Positions 1 through 5,826 of a stretch of DNA of 8,265 nt are shown one piece after another; position 1 is the first letter of the stretch, and each line of letters opens with the position of its first letter. Under the pieces are notes generated by a model, which made no database searches, had not been told where the DNA came from, and saw nothing but the letters and a program-made list of their open reading frames with translations. This DNA is from Dehalobacter sp. CP (GTDB taxonomy: Bacteria > Bacillota_B > Desulfitobacteriia > Desulfitobacteriales > Syntrophobotulaceae). Both the position numbers and the translations under genes were made by a program. The stretch covers positions 1 to 8,265 of the forward strand of contig VMEE01000067.1 of assembly GCA_009910795.1 (NCBI GenBank), written 5' to 3'.

Positions 1-142
1 TATCGAGATATGCCATAAGCTTAGACTTGCATATGTCACATTGGCTGAAGCCGTGCTTCCATTTCCGCCTATTCTGAAGCTTTAGGATCAATTTTGCCGG
101 GTTCTCCTCGATATTTGATCCTAAGATGGGAATATCGCTCAT
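1..142 (-). CDS. Partial hypothetical protein with CxxC pair (C-terminus off the left edge)
   Basis: I do not recognise this protein. Its 5' end is complete and 47 codons are visible before the window ends. The ATG overlaps the stop of the primase-helicase gene by four bases (ATGA), and a GGAGG lies seven bases upstream inside that gene, so the start is well supported and translation is probably coupled. The visible part opens with MSDIPILGSN, continues with a basic stretch (residues 21-30, rich in K and R), and then shows C35-x2-C38, which looks like half of a zinc-binding site; the other half would lie outside the window. It is the last visible gene of the replication operon, so a role in replication or its control is possible, but nothing proves it. 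A 10-base inverted repeat lies within its first codons. Confidence 0.7.
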   Translation of the reverse strand, partial: MSDIPILGSNIEENPAKLILKLQNRRKWKHGFSQCDICKSKLMAYLD

Positions 143-3100
143 GCTCCGGCCTCCACAATGTCCACAATGCCCCTCTTCTGCCAGGCTTCGGCCCTCCACC
201 GGGCAACCTCGATCTCATCACCCTCTTGGAAGTCGTGCATCTTGCCGTTCCAGTCGGTCCGGTAGTCGGTTCTAAATCCTACTTTTAAAATATTTACAGA
301 GTCTCCTTCGTCTCCCTCTTTTTGGCCTCCCACAACAGACCCCTTAGAAGGCTCCGTTTTGTCTTGGGTGACGGTTTGAGACAAACCATCATCGCTATCA
401 GCAGATTGATTTGGTGACGGTTTGCTCTCAAATGCGCAAAGTCCCTCACGTAGAGGCAAAACTAAGCTCAATTCCGCATTTGGCACTAAACCGTCACCTT
501 TTGGGCCGCCTGATGCCGGTGACGGTTTGGTCTCGTTTTTTTGTGGCTTCCAATCGGGCTTGAGATCCAATCCCTTCCATTCTACTCCAAACTTGCTTTT
601 TTTGGAAGAAATGCCGGGCTTGCTATTCATTTCAGGTGAGAACTTATGCTGAGACAATGGAGTGAGTCCAGACATATTACAAAAGATTACATAGTTTGGA
701 TACAATTCGGAGTTCTTACAGACCTTAAGCTTTCCAAGTTCGCAGCATTCGGCGATGAATGATTCTATGCTGTCGTTCTCCTGTCGGTATTCTTTCGTTG
801 CCTTTGTGACGGCCTCAGGAGTCTTCAGCCCGACTTTGAGGTAATCCTTCAGACCTTCTAGAGCCCAATTAAGAATGCCCGGCAATTCAGCAATTAGCTT
901 ATTTTCAAGGTTCTGGTCCCTCTTCTCTGGCGGGATGGTGACGTTGAAGGGGATGAGATGCACTCTTCTCCAGGCCGCATAATTCCTTTCAGTTATGGCA
1001 GGCTTGGTATTCGCAGCCAGCCATATCTTGCCCTGGGGCTTAAACGTGAAATTCTCCCCAAACAGGAACCTTGCCGTTATGGGATCGCCGCCAGTCCATG
1101 ATTTGAGTACTTGCATGGATAGCCGTCCGCCCTCTTCGGCTTCCACCGCCGTGATTACCCTAGCACCTGCCAGGCCTGCCAGATCATTTCTTACCTTTTC
1201 ATTTCGTTGAATCAGGAATGAGGAGAAATCTGCTTGCTTCGCATATTCGCCCATCAATGCCCGGAGCACTGCCAGAAATACGCTCTTACCGTTCGCCCCG
1301 GTACCATAGCAGAAGAAGAATATCTGCTCAGAGGTACTGCCTGTCAGACAATAACCAACCGCCCTTTTTATATATTTGATGATATCTTCATTCCCATCGA
1401 ATATGTCCTTCAGAAATTTTTCCCATAACGGGCAATCGGCAAAACTGTTATAGACCGCTCCGGCCTGCATGGTTATAAGATCGCTTCGCCGTGGTTCTAT
1501 GGCTTGGCAGGCCTTGAGATCTATTGTGACCTCTCCAGCCCCGAGCAGCCAGGGATCTTTATCAAAGTCGTCTGCTGTGAGGGCAAACTTTCGCCGGTTA
1601 GCAGCCAGGGCAAGCATATTGTTGATCCCCTTTCGGCTGTCGGTGCTCTTCGCAAAAACCGCGATCTTGTCCCGTGTTTTGGAGTCGGTTGCATTCGCGG
1701 CGGCAATGTATAGCATGCTCACCACGTCCTCCGCCAGCCGCGACGCGTTGCCGTCGCCGTCTACCTTCCACCGCCCGCCATCCCACACGAACCATTTTTT
1801 ATGAGTATGGTTGAATCGCATATCATCGCCGTGAATGCGTTTTAATCGGTGGGCGTTGCCGCCTTCTGTCAGGTGCTCAAGACTGCTCTGCTCCTCTAAG
1901 ATCATTGGTCCTTTTGGCTGGTCTGCTCCCTTCGGTTTGATGAAGTTCTCATTCAGAATCACCTGCAGGTGGTGGTCTCCGGGCCATTGGCATCCTTTGC
2001 AGTGCTCATCAGGCGCACAAAAGCCCATGCCGTGTAAGTTTAAGTGAGGATAGCCGCCCGTATCCTGCAGCATGGTGGAGCAGAGAGGGCAAGATAGCAG
2101 GCCGAAGGTGGTTTCAAATATCCTTGATTCTACGCCGCACCTATCGGCCACTTCTAGCCAGAGGTCAAACGCCTTGTCCTCCTGCCATCCCATTTGGTAC
2201 AGGTAAGTCGCCAAGACTGCCAGGGCTCGATGCCTGCCTTCCCGGTCCTCTGCCTTCTCTATGATATTCTTCATGCAAGGAGCGAAGTTCGCCAGGTCTA
2301 GGGGCTCCTCCGGCCTCGATATCTCGCGGTCCGTGCTTCCCTCAGGCCTGTCCCTGGTCACTGCCCGGACAGCCTCGATTTTGCCCTTTAGGAGCGTTCC
2401 CAGTGCCTTCCTCTCAGAGGGATCGAATGATTGATACCATTGTGCTCCTTCCTGCAAGACCTCATCAGAGAGAGGTAGAGAGGCCTTCTCGAAGCTGATC
2501 TTAATGGCCGTTGGATCCAGTGGAATAACGGCGAACGGCAATCTCTTATGAATGGAGAAGATGGTCTTGAATGTTCTTTTCTGGTTATTTAGCTGATCGA
2601 ATTTGACCTTTCCAATGTGCTCGGGATGCTCCCTAAAGAAAGCCTGCGATATTTCGCCTATGATCTGATTGTAGGCTTTGCACAAGATCTGAAATTGCTC
2701 TTTCCGGGCTTCCGGCGTGAGGTCTGTATTGCCAACGTCCACAGCGAAGAGGCCATGGTGTAGGTGGACATATATACCGCCGCCAGAATAAAGGCAATAG
2801 ACGTTCTTTTCTATTCCTCTCTCTCTTAGATAGTCTACATGGAATTGGGCCGCCGCCTCAACGGCCTGTTTGACGGCAAGACTCCGGATATCTCCAATGC
2901 CGTCTATGTCCGTGCTCAGAGTAAACGCTAGGCATTCCGCCAGAGTCCCCAAAGGCGTCTCGGGCCTGCCTGCCTTCTTATCCCATTTCGAATCTTGCTC
3001 AAAGATCGCCTGCTCCAGAATATCCAAAGTTGCATAAACAGTTCGCCCGCGCCTGGTTGTGTCCTCGTAATCGGCCGGGCCTCTGAGGGCGACAGTGTGA

Positions 3101-3558
3101 TTGATGTCGTCTGTTCCCCTGTACCAATGTTCATCGCTGTTGAGGGCGCGCGAGCCGTGCTCATACTGGCAATATCGCAGGATAATCTCGCGGACCTCGG
3201 GGCGAGTGTAGTGCTCGATTGTGACATCCGTTGCGGGCATGGTCACCGTCTCCCTATCCGCTTCCAGTCGCGGCCCTGCCGCCCGGTGATGCATCTCTGC
3301 GATCCATCCTAGCTTCCCGACTGGTCCCAGAGGGATCAGGCCGCACCTGGGGCATGATTTAGAGCCTGCTAGGAGCGTTCCGCAAGGGCACTGCCAGTCG
3401 ATCGGCAGAGCGTTCTTGATCTTCTGCCCGGCCCGAGGATGCCCCAGTGGATAGAGCGGATAAATAGGGGTCCATTCCCGAGAAGGTTGATACTCTGTCC
3501 TCGGGGTGTTTCCAGGTTGCCCGACCTGAGGCGAAAGAGGCCCGTTGCTGTCAGGCAT
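139..3558 (-). CDS. Replication protein: PriS-like primase, PriL-like Fe-S domain, SF3 helicase, GINS-B-like tail
   Basis: This 1139-residue protein probably primes and unwinds DNA for the element. Seen in order: a Zn-ribbon pattern CxC-x9-CxxC (57-72); an archaeo-eukaryotic primase core with D217-x-D219, SGGG at 258-261 followed by H265, D321, and KRTFKTIFSIHKR (327-339), which resembles the last PriS motif; a PriL C-terminal-like segment (426-527) with APCMK at C428, CSTM at C493, GFC at C514 and C520/C523, the layout of the 4Fe-4S primase domain; a D5-type region (about 570-720); an SF3 ATPase with Walker A GTGANGKS (752-759), Walker B VITAVEAEE (801-809), NTKP sensor (850-853) and RR864-865; a polar, probably disordered linker (975-1085); and a C-terminal domain (1087-1136) resembling the GINS B-domain. 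The start overlaps the previous gene by 8 bases and has GGTGA nearby. Helicase and primase calls are firm; the Fe-S and GINS-B calls are inference from motif spacing. Confidence 0.93.
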   Translation of the reverse strand: MPDSNGPLSPQVGQPGNTPRTEYQPSREWTPIYPLYPLGHPRAGQKIKNALPIDWQCPCGTLLAGSKSCPRCGLIPLGPVGKLGWIAEMHHRAAGPRLEADRETVTMPATDVTIEHYTRPEVREIILRYCQYEHGSRALNSDEHWYRGTDDINHTVALRGPADYEDTTRRGRTVYATLDILEQAIFEQDSKWDKKAGRPETPLGTLAECLAFTLSTDIDGIGDIRSLAVKQAVEAAAQFHVDYLRERGIEKNVYCLYSGGGIYVHLHHGLFAVDVGNTDLTPEARKEQFQILCKAYNQIIGEISQAFFREHPEHIGKVKFDQLNNQKRTFKTIFSIHKRLPFAVIPLDPTAIKISFEKASLPLSDEVLQEGAQWYQSFDPSERKALGTLLKGKIEAVRAVTRDRPEGSTDREISRPEEPLDLANFAPCMKNIIEKAEDREGRHRALAVLATYLYQMGWQEDKAFDLWLEVADRCGVESRIFETTFGLLSCPLCSTMLQDTGGYPHLNLHGMGFCAPDEHCKGCQWPGDHHLQVILNENFIKPKGADQPKGPMILEEQSSLEHLTEGGNAHRLKRIHGDDMRFNHTHKKWFVWDGGRWKVDGDGNASRLAEDVVSMLYIAAANATDSKTRDKIAVFAKSTDSRKGINNMLALAANRRKFALTADDFDKDPWLLGAGEVTIDLKACQAIEPRRSDLITMQAGAVYNSFADCPLWEKFLKDIFDGNEDIIKYIKRAVGYCLTGSTSEQIFFFCYGTGANGKSVFLAVLRALMGEYAKQADFSSFLIQRNEKVRNDLAGLAGARVITAVEAEEGGRLSMQVLKSWTGGDPITARFLFGENFTFKPQGKIWLAANTKPAITERNYAAWRRVHLIPFNVTIPPEKRDQNLENKLIAELPGILNWALEGLKDYLKVGLKTPEAVTKATKEYRQENDSIESFIAECCELGKLKVCKNSELYPNYVIFCNMSGLTPLSQHKFSPEMNSKPGISSKKSKFGVEWKGLDLKPDWKPQKNETKPSPASGGPKGDGLVPNAELSLVLPLREGLCAFESKPSPNQSADSDDGLSQTVTQDKTEPSKGSVVGGQKEGDEGDSVNILKVGFRTDYRTDWNGKMHDFQEGDEIEVARWRAEAWQKRGIVDIVEAGA
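367..529. repeat. Four-copy GGTGACGGTTTG repeat inside the replication gene (candidate iterons)
   Basis: GGTGACGGTTTG occurs exactly at 367-378, 413-424 and 518-529 on the plus strand, and an inverted copy matching 11 of 12 bases lies at 488-498. The copies fall in the linker codons of the primase-helicase gene. Copy 367-378 is read as QTVT, copies 413-424 and 518-529 as KPSP, and the inverted copy as GDGL. The sequence is thus conserved across three coding contexts, which points to selection on DNA rather than protein. The two KPSP copies start 105 bases apart. A perfect palindrome GGTTTG-AGA-CAAACC at 373-387 overlaps the first copy. Binding of a replication initiator or regulator is inferred. 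Confidence 0.6.
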
Positions 3559-3784
3559 CGTTCACCGTCCGGACATGATAATGGCCATCCAGCCGGAGGA
3601 TTCCGATCTCCTTGCCCACAAGTTCGCGAAGTTGCCTTACCATCTCCTCCGGTAATGAAATTGCCCCCCAGGAGAACACGGCGACGGCGAATCCTTCCCG
3701 AGTCAGAACCTGAATCATCTTGCCCCGGCCTTCCTCCAGCTCGGCAAGGCGGTGGGGGGATGATTCGGTGGGATAGATGGTCAC
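3551..3784 (-). CDS. Small conserved-looking hypothetical protein, 77 aa
   Basis: I cannot name this family. The C-terminal half looks structured: a strand-like REGFAVAVFSW, a helix ISLPEEMVRQLRELVGK, then alternating strands EIGILRLDGHYHVR, ending 77 residues from a GTG start. I chose GTG at 3784 because it overlaps the stop of the upstream 49-residue gene by four bases (GTGA) and has GGTGG-type sequence just before it. An in-frame ATG at 3820 would add 12 Gly/Arg-rich residues, has no visible ribosome binding site and would overlap the upstream gene more deeply. The stop overlaps the primase-helicase start by eight bases, so the two are probably made in fixed proportion. That suggests an accessory role in replication, but no motif shows an activity. 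Confidence 0.75.
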   Translation of the reverse strand: MTIYPTESSPHRLAELEEGRGKMIQVLTREGFAVAVFSWGAISLPEEMVRQLRELVGKEIGILRLDGHYHVRTVNDA

Positions 3785-3930
3785 TCCACCACCGCCCCGC
3801 GCGCCTTCCGAGTCTCCCATGCTGCACGATCGCGATTCTTACATCGTTGGCATGAGCACGGCCAGAATCCGTCCTCTTGATCGTGAGCAGATCTGAAAGG
3901 CTTATAAATAAGGAGAACATCATAGATCAT
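3781..3930 (-). CDS. Cys-rich mini-protein, 49 aa (possible zinc site)
   Basis: This short gene has strong support despite its size. The ATG is preceded by AGGAG with a seven-base spacer, and the stop overlaps the GTG of the next gene by four bases. The 49-residue product starts MIYDVLLIYKPFRSAHDQED and carries a tight cluster C25-x-C27-x2-C30 within FWPCSCQRCKNRD, followed by a basic helix-like tail RAAWETRKARGAVVE. Three Cys plus H16 could bind one metal ion, as in small DNA- or RNA-binding knuckles, but this is inference and I do not recognise a family. It lies between the ribbon-helix-helix gene and the 77-residue gene in the replication operon. No signal peptide or membrane segment is visible. 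Confidence 0.7.
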   Translation of the reverse strand: MIYDVLLIYKPFRSAHDQEDGFWPCSCQRCKNRDRAAWETRKARGAVVE

Positions 3931-3994
3931 GGATATACTCCTGGAGAGCTGGAGATCCGCCCGCCCTGAGGCAGTGCCCGCTGCCTCTTGGCAT
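3920..3994 (-). CDS. Possible 24-codon leader or mini-ORF
   Basis: An ATG at 3994 opens 24 codons (MPRGSGHCLRAGG..., ending HDL) and stops at 3920, overlapping the start of the 49-residue gene. It begins eight bases after the ribbon-helix-helix stop. No ribosome binding site is visible before it. It may be a coupling leader that keeps ribosomes moving between the two genes, or chance. Confidence 0.2.
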   Translation of the reverse strand: MPRGSGHCLRAGGSPALQEYIHDL

Positions 3995-4002
3995 ATCGTT
4001 TT

Positions 4003-4182
4003 TCATGATACCACTGCAAATCCTAGCGCCTTTGCTCCGGCTTCGAGCATAGATCTACCCGCATCACCGAGTGAGATATGATGCCGGTTTGCGTATTCCT
4101 CGATGATCGATCTCATTTCGGGCGGCATGTGCAGACACACGGCAGCGGTGTGGATTGGTGGCTTCCTGGTTCTGTAACTCAT
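4003..4182 (-). CDS. Ribbon-helix-helix DNA-binding protein, 59 aa
   Basis: The product has the outline of a ribbon-helix-helix (Arc/MetJ/CopG-type) regulator. A basic arm (SYRTRKPP) leads into a strand TAAVCLHM (12-19), then PPEM opens helix A (about 20-34), a turn HHIS, and helix B LGDAGRSMLEAGAKALG (38-54). The family binds DNA as a dimer through the paired strands. Fifty-nine residues is normal for the family. The ATG has no ribosome binding site but sits about 30 bases behind an AT-rich box, so it is probably leaderless. As first gene of the replication operon, with a perfect 11-base palindrome over its start codon, it is a good candidate for an autorepressor or copy-control protein. Target and mode are inferred. 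Confidence 0.8.
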   Translation of the reverse strand: MSYRTRKPPIHTAAVCLHMPPEMRSIIEEYANRHHISLGDAGRSMLEAGAKALGFAVVS

Positions 4183-4190
4183 GATTCATG
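4180..4190. promoter_or_regulatory. Candidate operator: 11-base palindrome CATGATTCATG
   Basis: CATGA-T-TCATG is a perfect 5-1-5 palindrome covering the start codon, and probably the transcription start, of the ribbon-helix-helix gene. A second short palindrome, ATGCAT, overlaps it at 4188-4193. Ribbon-helix-helix dimers usually bind short inverted half-sites, so occupancy here would block the operon. Binding is inferred. Confidence 0.4.
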
Positions 4191-4206
4191 CATTACTTTC
4201 GTGCGA

Positions 4207-4219
4207 ATATATATTTTAA
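4207..4219 (-). promoter_or_regulatory. TATA-like promoter of the replication operon
   Basis: Read on the minus strand, TTAAAATATATAT lies 26-30 bases upstream of the ribbon-helix-helix ATG, the spacing expected for an archaeal TATA box driving a leaderless transcript. No ribosome binding site follows, which fits. Confidence 0.6.
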
Positions 4220-4256
4220 GAATAGAATTTTTCTTTAAATACCAGATAGAAAAAAG

Positions 4257-4266
4257 ATTTATATAA
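4257..4266 (+). promoter_or_regulatory. TATA-like promoter of the 302-residue gene
   Basis: ATTTATATAA is centred about 28 bases before the ATG at 4290, and no ribosome binding site intervenes, so the message is probably leaderless. It stands about 50 bases from the opposing TATA box of the replication operon, so one bound regulator could affect both directions. Confidence 0.6.
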
Positions 4267-4289
4267 TAGTCTGCCCTATCATCTCTTGC

Positions 4290-5198
4290 ATGTCCACGAC
4301 CCTGGAAAACCGCATAGAGCATCTGTTCCACGATAGGGGTGACTGCCTGAAGAAAATTGCCTACCTGTTTGCAGAGAGACGCAGTCAATGGTTGGTCCAA
4401 GATGAAATTATCAAATTACTTGATCACAATTACGCAGATTCGACTATATGCAAAAATTTCAAAATACTATCATCACCGATGAACGAATTGGATGGTCACA
4501 GCTATATAGAAACTGGCTCTCAAAGAAGCGTGCGTGGGCGGCCCGCCATAAGGGGGAAACTCAGTCAAGCAGCCTCCGACGTGCTTTTCAAATTAGCGGC
4601 TTCGCATACCGACATTGGAGCGCCCGCACCTCTCCGAATTGGCAAAGTGATAATACCCCCTGTGGAGATAACACCCAACCAGGAGGCTTCAACAACGTGG
4701 CTTCTGCCCAACGATATTGTAGCACTCCGCGAACAGAAAATCGGAGAAAAAAATGCAGACCGCCTGTTGCGGGATATTGCAGACGGGATGCACGCCGAGG
4801 ACTTTTACGACCTAAAACATCATGCCTCTCCAGGTCGCATACCCAAATTACGCCGTTTGACCTGCGAAGGCGTAAAAGAATACGCCTCTGACACGAACCA
4901 GACGCCTATTCTCGTAAGCGCATATATCGCGCCCAATTGGATAGGCATTTGGGAAACGGATTTCGGTGAGCTTGAAATTGTGCTTGAAACTGCGAACGAG
5001 AATCCAAGGTATTTTGGAAGATACTCTAATGGGACAATAGAGGGAAGGACAGAGGCCGATACATTGATCGGCACATGGTATGAGGGAACGAACTCAGGTG
5101 ATTTTGAATTCACAATGTTCGCTGGTGGCCATTCGTTTTGGGGAGACCGATATGACGGGGGCCACCGGAAGGGTTGGAACGGCCGAATGATAGGATAG
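4290..5198 (+). CDS. Winged-helix protein with C-terminal beta-barrel-like domain
   Basis: This is the only clear plus-strand gene. The 302-residue product has an N-terminal helical region (1-100) that resembles a winged helix: ERRSQWLVQDEIIKLL and STICKNFKIL as helices, then a basic wing-like SQRSVRGRPAIRG. A middle region (110-200) has helices such as GEKNADRLLRDIADG and no motif I know. The end (212-302) matches the style of a small beta-barrel repeat family common in methanogens and bacteria, with IGIWETDFGELEI, YFGRYSNGTIEG, LIGTWYEG, SGDFEFTMFAGGHSFWG and a final WNGR. Such domains usually sit in secreted or surface proteins, but no signal peptide is present, so this copy is cytoplasmic. 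A regulator sensing a ligand through the barrel is a reasonable inference. It diverges from the replication operon and may regulate it, or may be cargo. Confidence 0.8.
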   Translation: MSTTLENRIEHLFHDRGDCLKKIAYLFAERRSQWLVQDEIIKLLDHNYADSTICKNFKILSSPMNELDGHSYIETGSQRSVRGRPAIRGKLSQAASDVLFKLAASHTDIGAPAPLRIGKVIIPPVEITPNQEASTTWLLPNDIVALREQKIGEKNADRLLRDIADGMHAEDFYDLKHHASPGRIPKLRRLTCEGVKEYASDTNQTPILVSAYIAPNWIGIWETDFGELEIVLETANENPRYFGRYSNGTIEGRTEADTLIGTWYEGTNSGDFEFTMFAGGHSFWGDRYDGGHRKGWNGRMIG

Positions 5199-5220
5199 CT
5201 CGCTCATTGAGAGACGAGCT
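5197..5220 (+). terminator. Hairpin at the end of the 302-residue gene
   Basis: AGCTCG (5197-5202) pairs with CGAGCT (5215-5220) around CTCATTGAG, whose own ends (CTCA/TGAG) also pair. The stem begins at the stop codon. It may help end or stabilise the plus-strand transcript. No T-run follows directly, so a terminator role is uncertain. Confidence 0.35.
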
Positions 5221-5403
5221 TGAAGAGCAAAAGTGGGGAACCGGAGAGCACTTATTTGTGGGCGGCAGACCCCCGCTATCCCCATCTTCTCATATCCCCA
5301 GCTGTGAAATGCCCGCTAAATGAGTTTCTTTCGGCTCATTGAGCCAAAAGATCAAGATCCTTTTTCCTTAAGGAGAAAAACATCCAAACAATGAGGATTA
5401 TAG
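5221..5403. terminator. Convergent intergenic region with palindromes and T-runs
   Basis: No gene is visible between the convergent stops. The region holds GGCTCA-T-TGAGCC, a perfect 13-base palindrome at 5333-5345; an alternative hairpin AATGAG/CTCATT (5319-5324 with 5335-5340); and TTTTTCCTTAAGGAGAAAAA at 5361-5380, a palindrome apart from a two-base insertion. This last element gives a T-run on each strand, as archaeal termination favours. Two-way termination is the likely role. Confidence 0.45.
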
Positions 5404-5826
5404 CTAGATCTGCAAGTCACCCTTAACTTTTAAGTAGTTCCCTGGTCCGGTTAACGCAAATGCCGCCCCGATAATAGTTTTAAGCGGCTCAAAGACGTCC
5501 TCACCCGATTCGAAGCAATCCGCCAGGTCTCTTAATCCGTCACAAACTTTCTCGAAAATCAAAGGATCGATGGCGACAGTCTTATTTCCGCCCTTTAAAA
5601 GATTCAATCGTTCATTCATCATGTTATATGCGCCATTAAGCAGCAAGTCTGCGATAAGTATTTCCTTAGAGAATGAGTATCTATAGGTCCTATTTGTTAT
5701 CCCATAGGCGGCTGAAAAGTAATATATCTTCATTTCTTCGGATGGCTCTTGCCGAACCATGTTCTCAACTCGTCTCAATTCCTCGACCAGTTCTCTTCTA
5801 AAGAATTCTTCACGCTGCAACTGCAT
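5404..5826 (-). CDS. Helical hypothetical protein paired with the upstream wHTH gene, 140 aa
   Basis: I have no firm name for this protein. It is mainly helical: a charged first helix (QREEFFRRELVEELRRVENMV), then IYYFSAAYGITNRTYRYSFS, a hydrophobic stretch KEILIADLLLNGAYNMMNERL, and a last helix ending ALTGPGNYLKVKG. The style recalls archaeal proteins encoded directly after a winged-helix gene, but I cannot name such a family. No catalytic motif, signal peptide or zinc site is visible. The ATG follows a GGGAG-type ribosome binding site with five bases between, and lies 17 bases inside the end of the wHTH gene, so the pair is translationally linked. A partner or antagonist of the wHTH protein, including a toxin-antitoxin-like arrangement, is possible but unproven. 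Confidence 0.75.
   Translation of the reverse strand: MQLQREEFFRRELVEELRRVENMVRQEPSEEMKIYYFSAAYGITNRTYRYSFSKEILIADLLLNGAYNMMNERLNLLKGGNKTVAIDPLIFEKVCDGLRDLADCFESGEDVFEPLKTIIGAAFALTGPGNYLKVKGDLQI

Noticed and set aside
139..149. TCATGCTCCGG at 139-149 matches the reverse complement of 8255-8265, suggesting terminal inverted repeats
   Set aside because: Several 11-base inverted matches are expected by chance in 8 kb, and tyrosine integrases leave direct, not inverted, repeats.
3439..3855. A 138-codon plus-strand frame
   Set aside because: It is antisense to the well-supported operon, rich in Arg and Pro, and has no promoter or ribosome binding site of its own.
3369..3923. A 184-codon open frame on the minus strand overlapping the 49- and 77-residue genes and the start of the replication gene
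   Set aside because: It is Pro/Gly/Arg-rich with no domain-like pattern, and three genes with overlapping stops and starts explain the same DNA better.
3929..4081. A 50-codon plus-strand frame behind TTATAAATA and AGGAG
   Set aside because: The TATA-like and AGGAG sequences are tempting, but the frame overlaps the RHH gene antisense and its product is Ala/Ser/Pro-rich with no fold-like pattern.
4448..4891. A 147-codon plus-strand frame inside the 302-residue gene
   Set aside because: It is Arg/Ser-rich out-of-frame translation of a gene that has its own promoter and recognisable domains.
5199..5403. Search for an att core, tRNA fragment or small RNA in the convergent gap
   Set aside because: No T-loop-like sequence, cloverleaf or duplicated core could be found; only palindromes and T-runs are visible.
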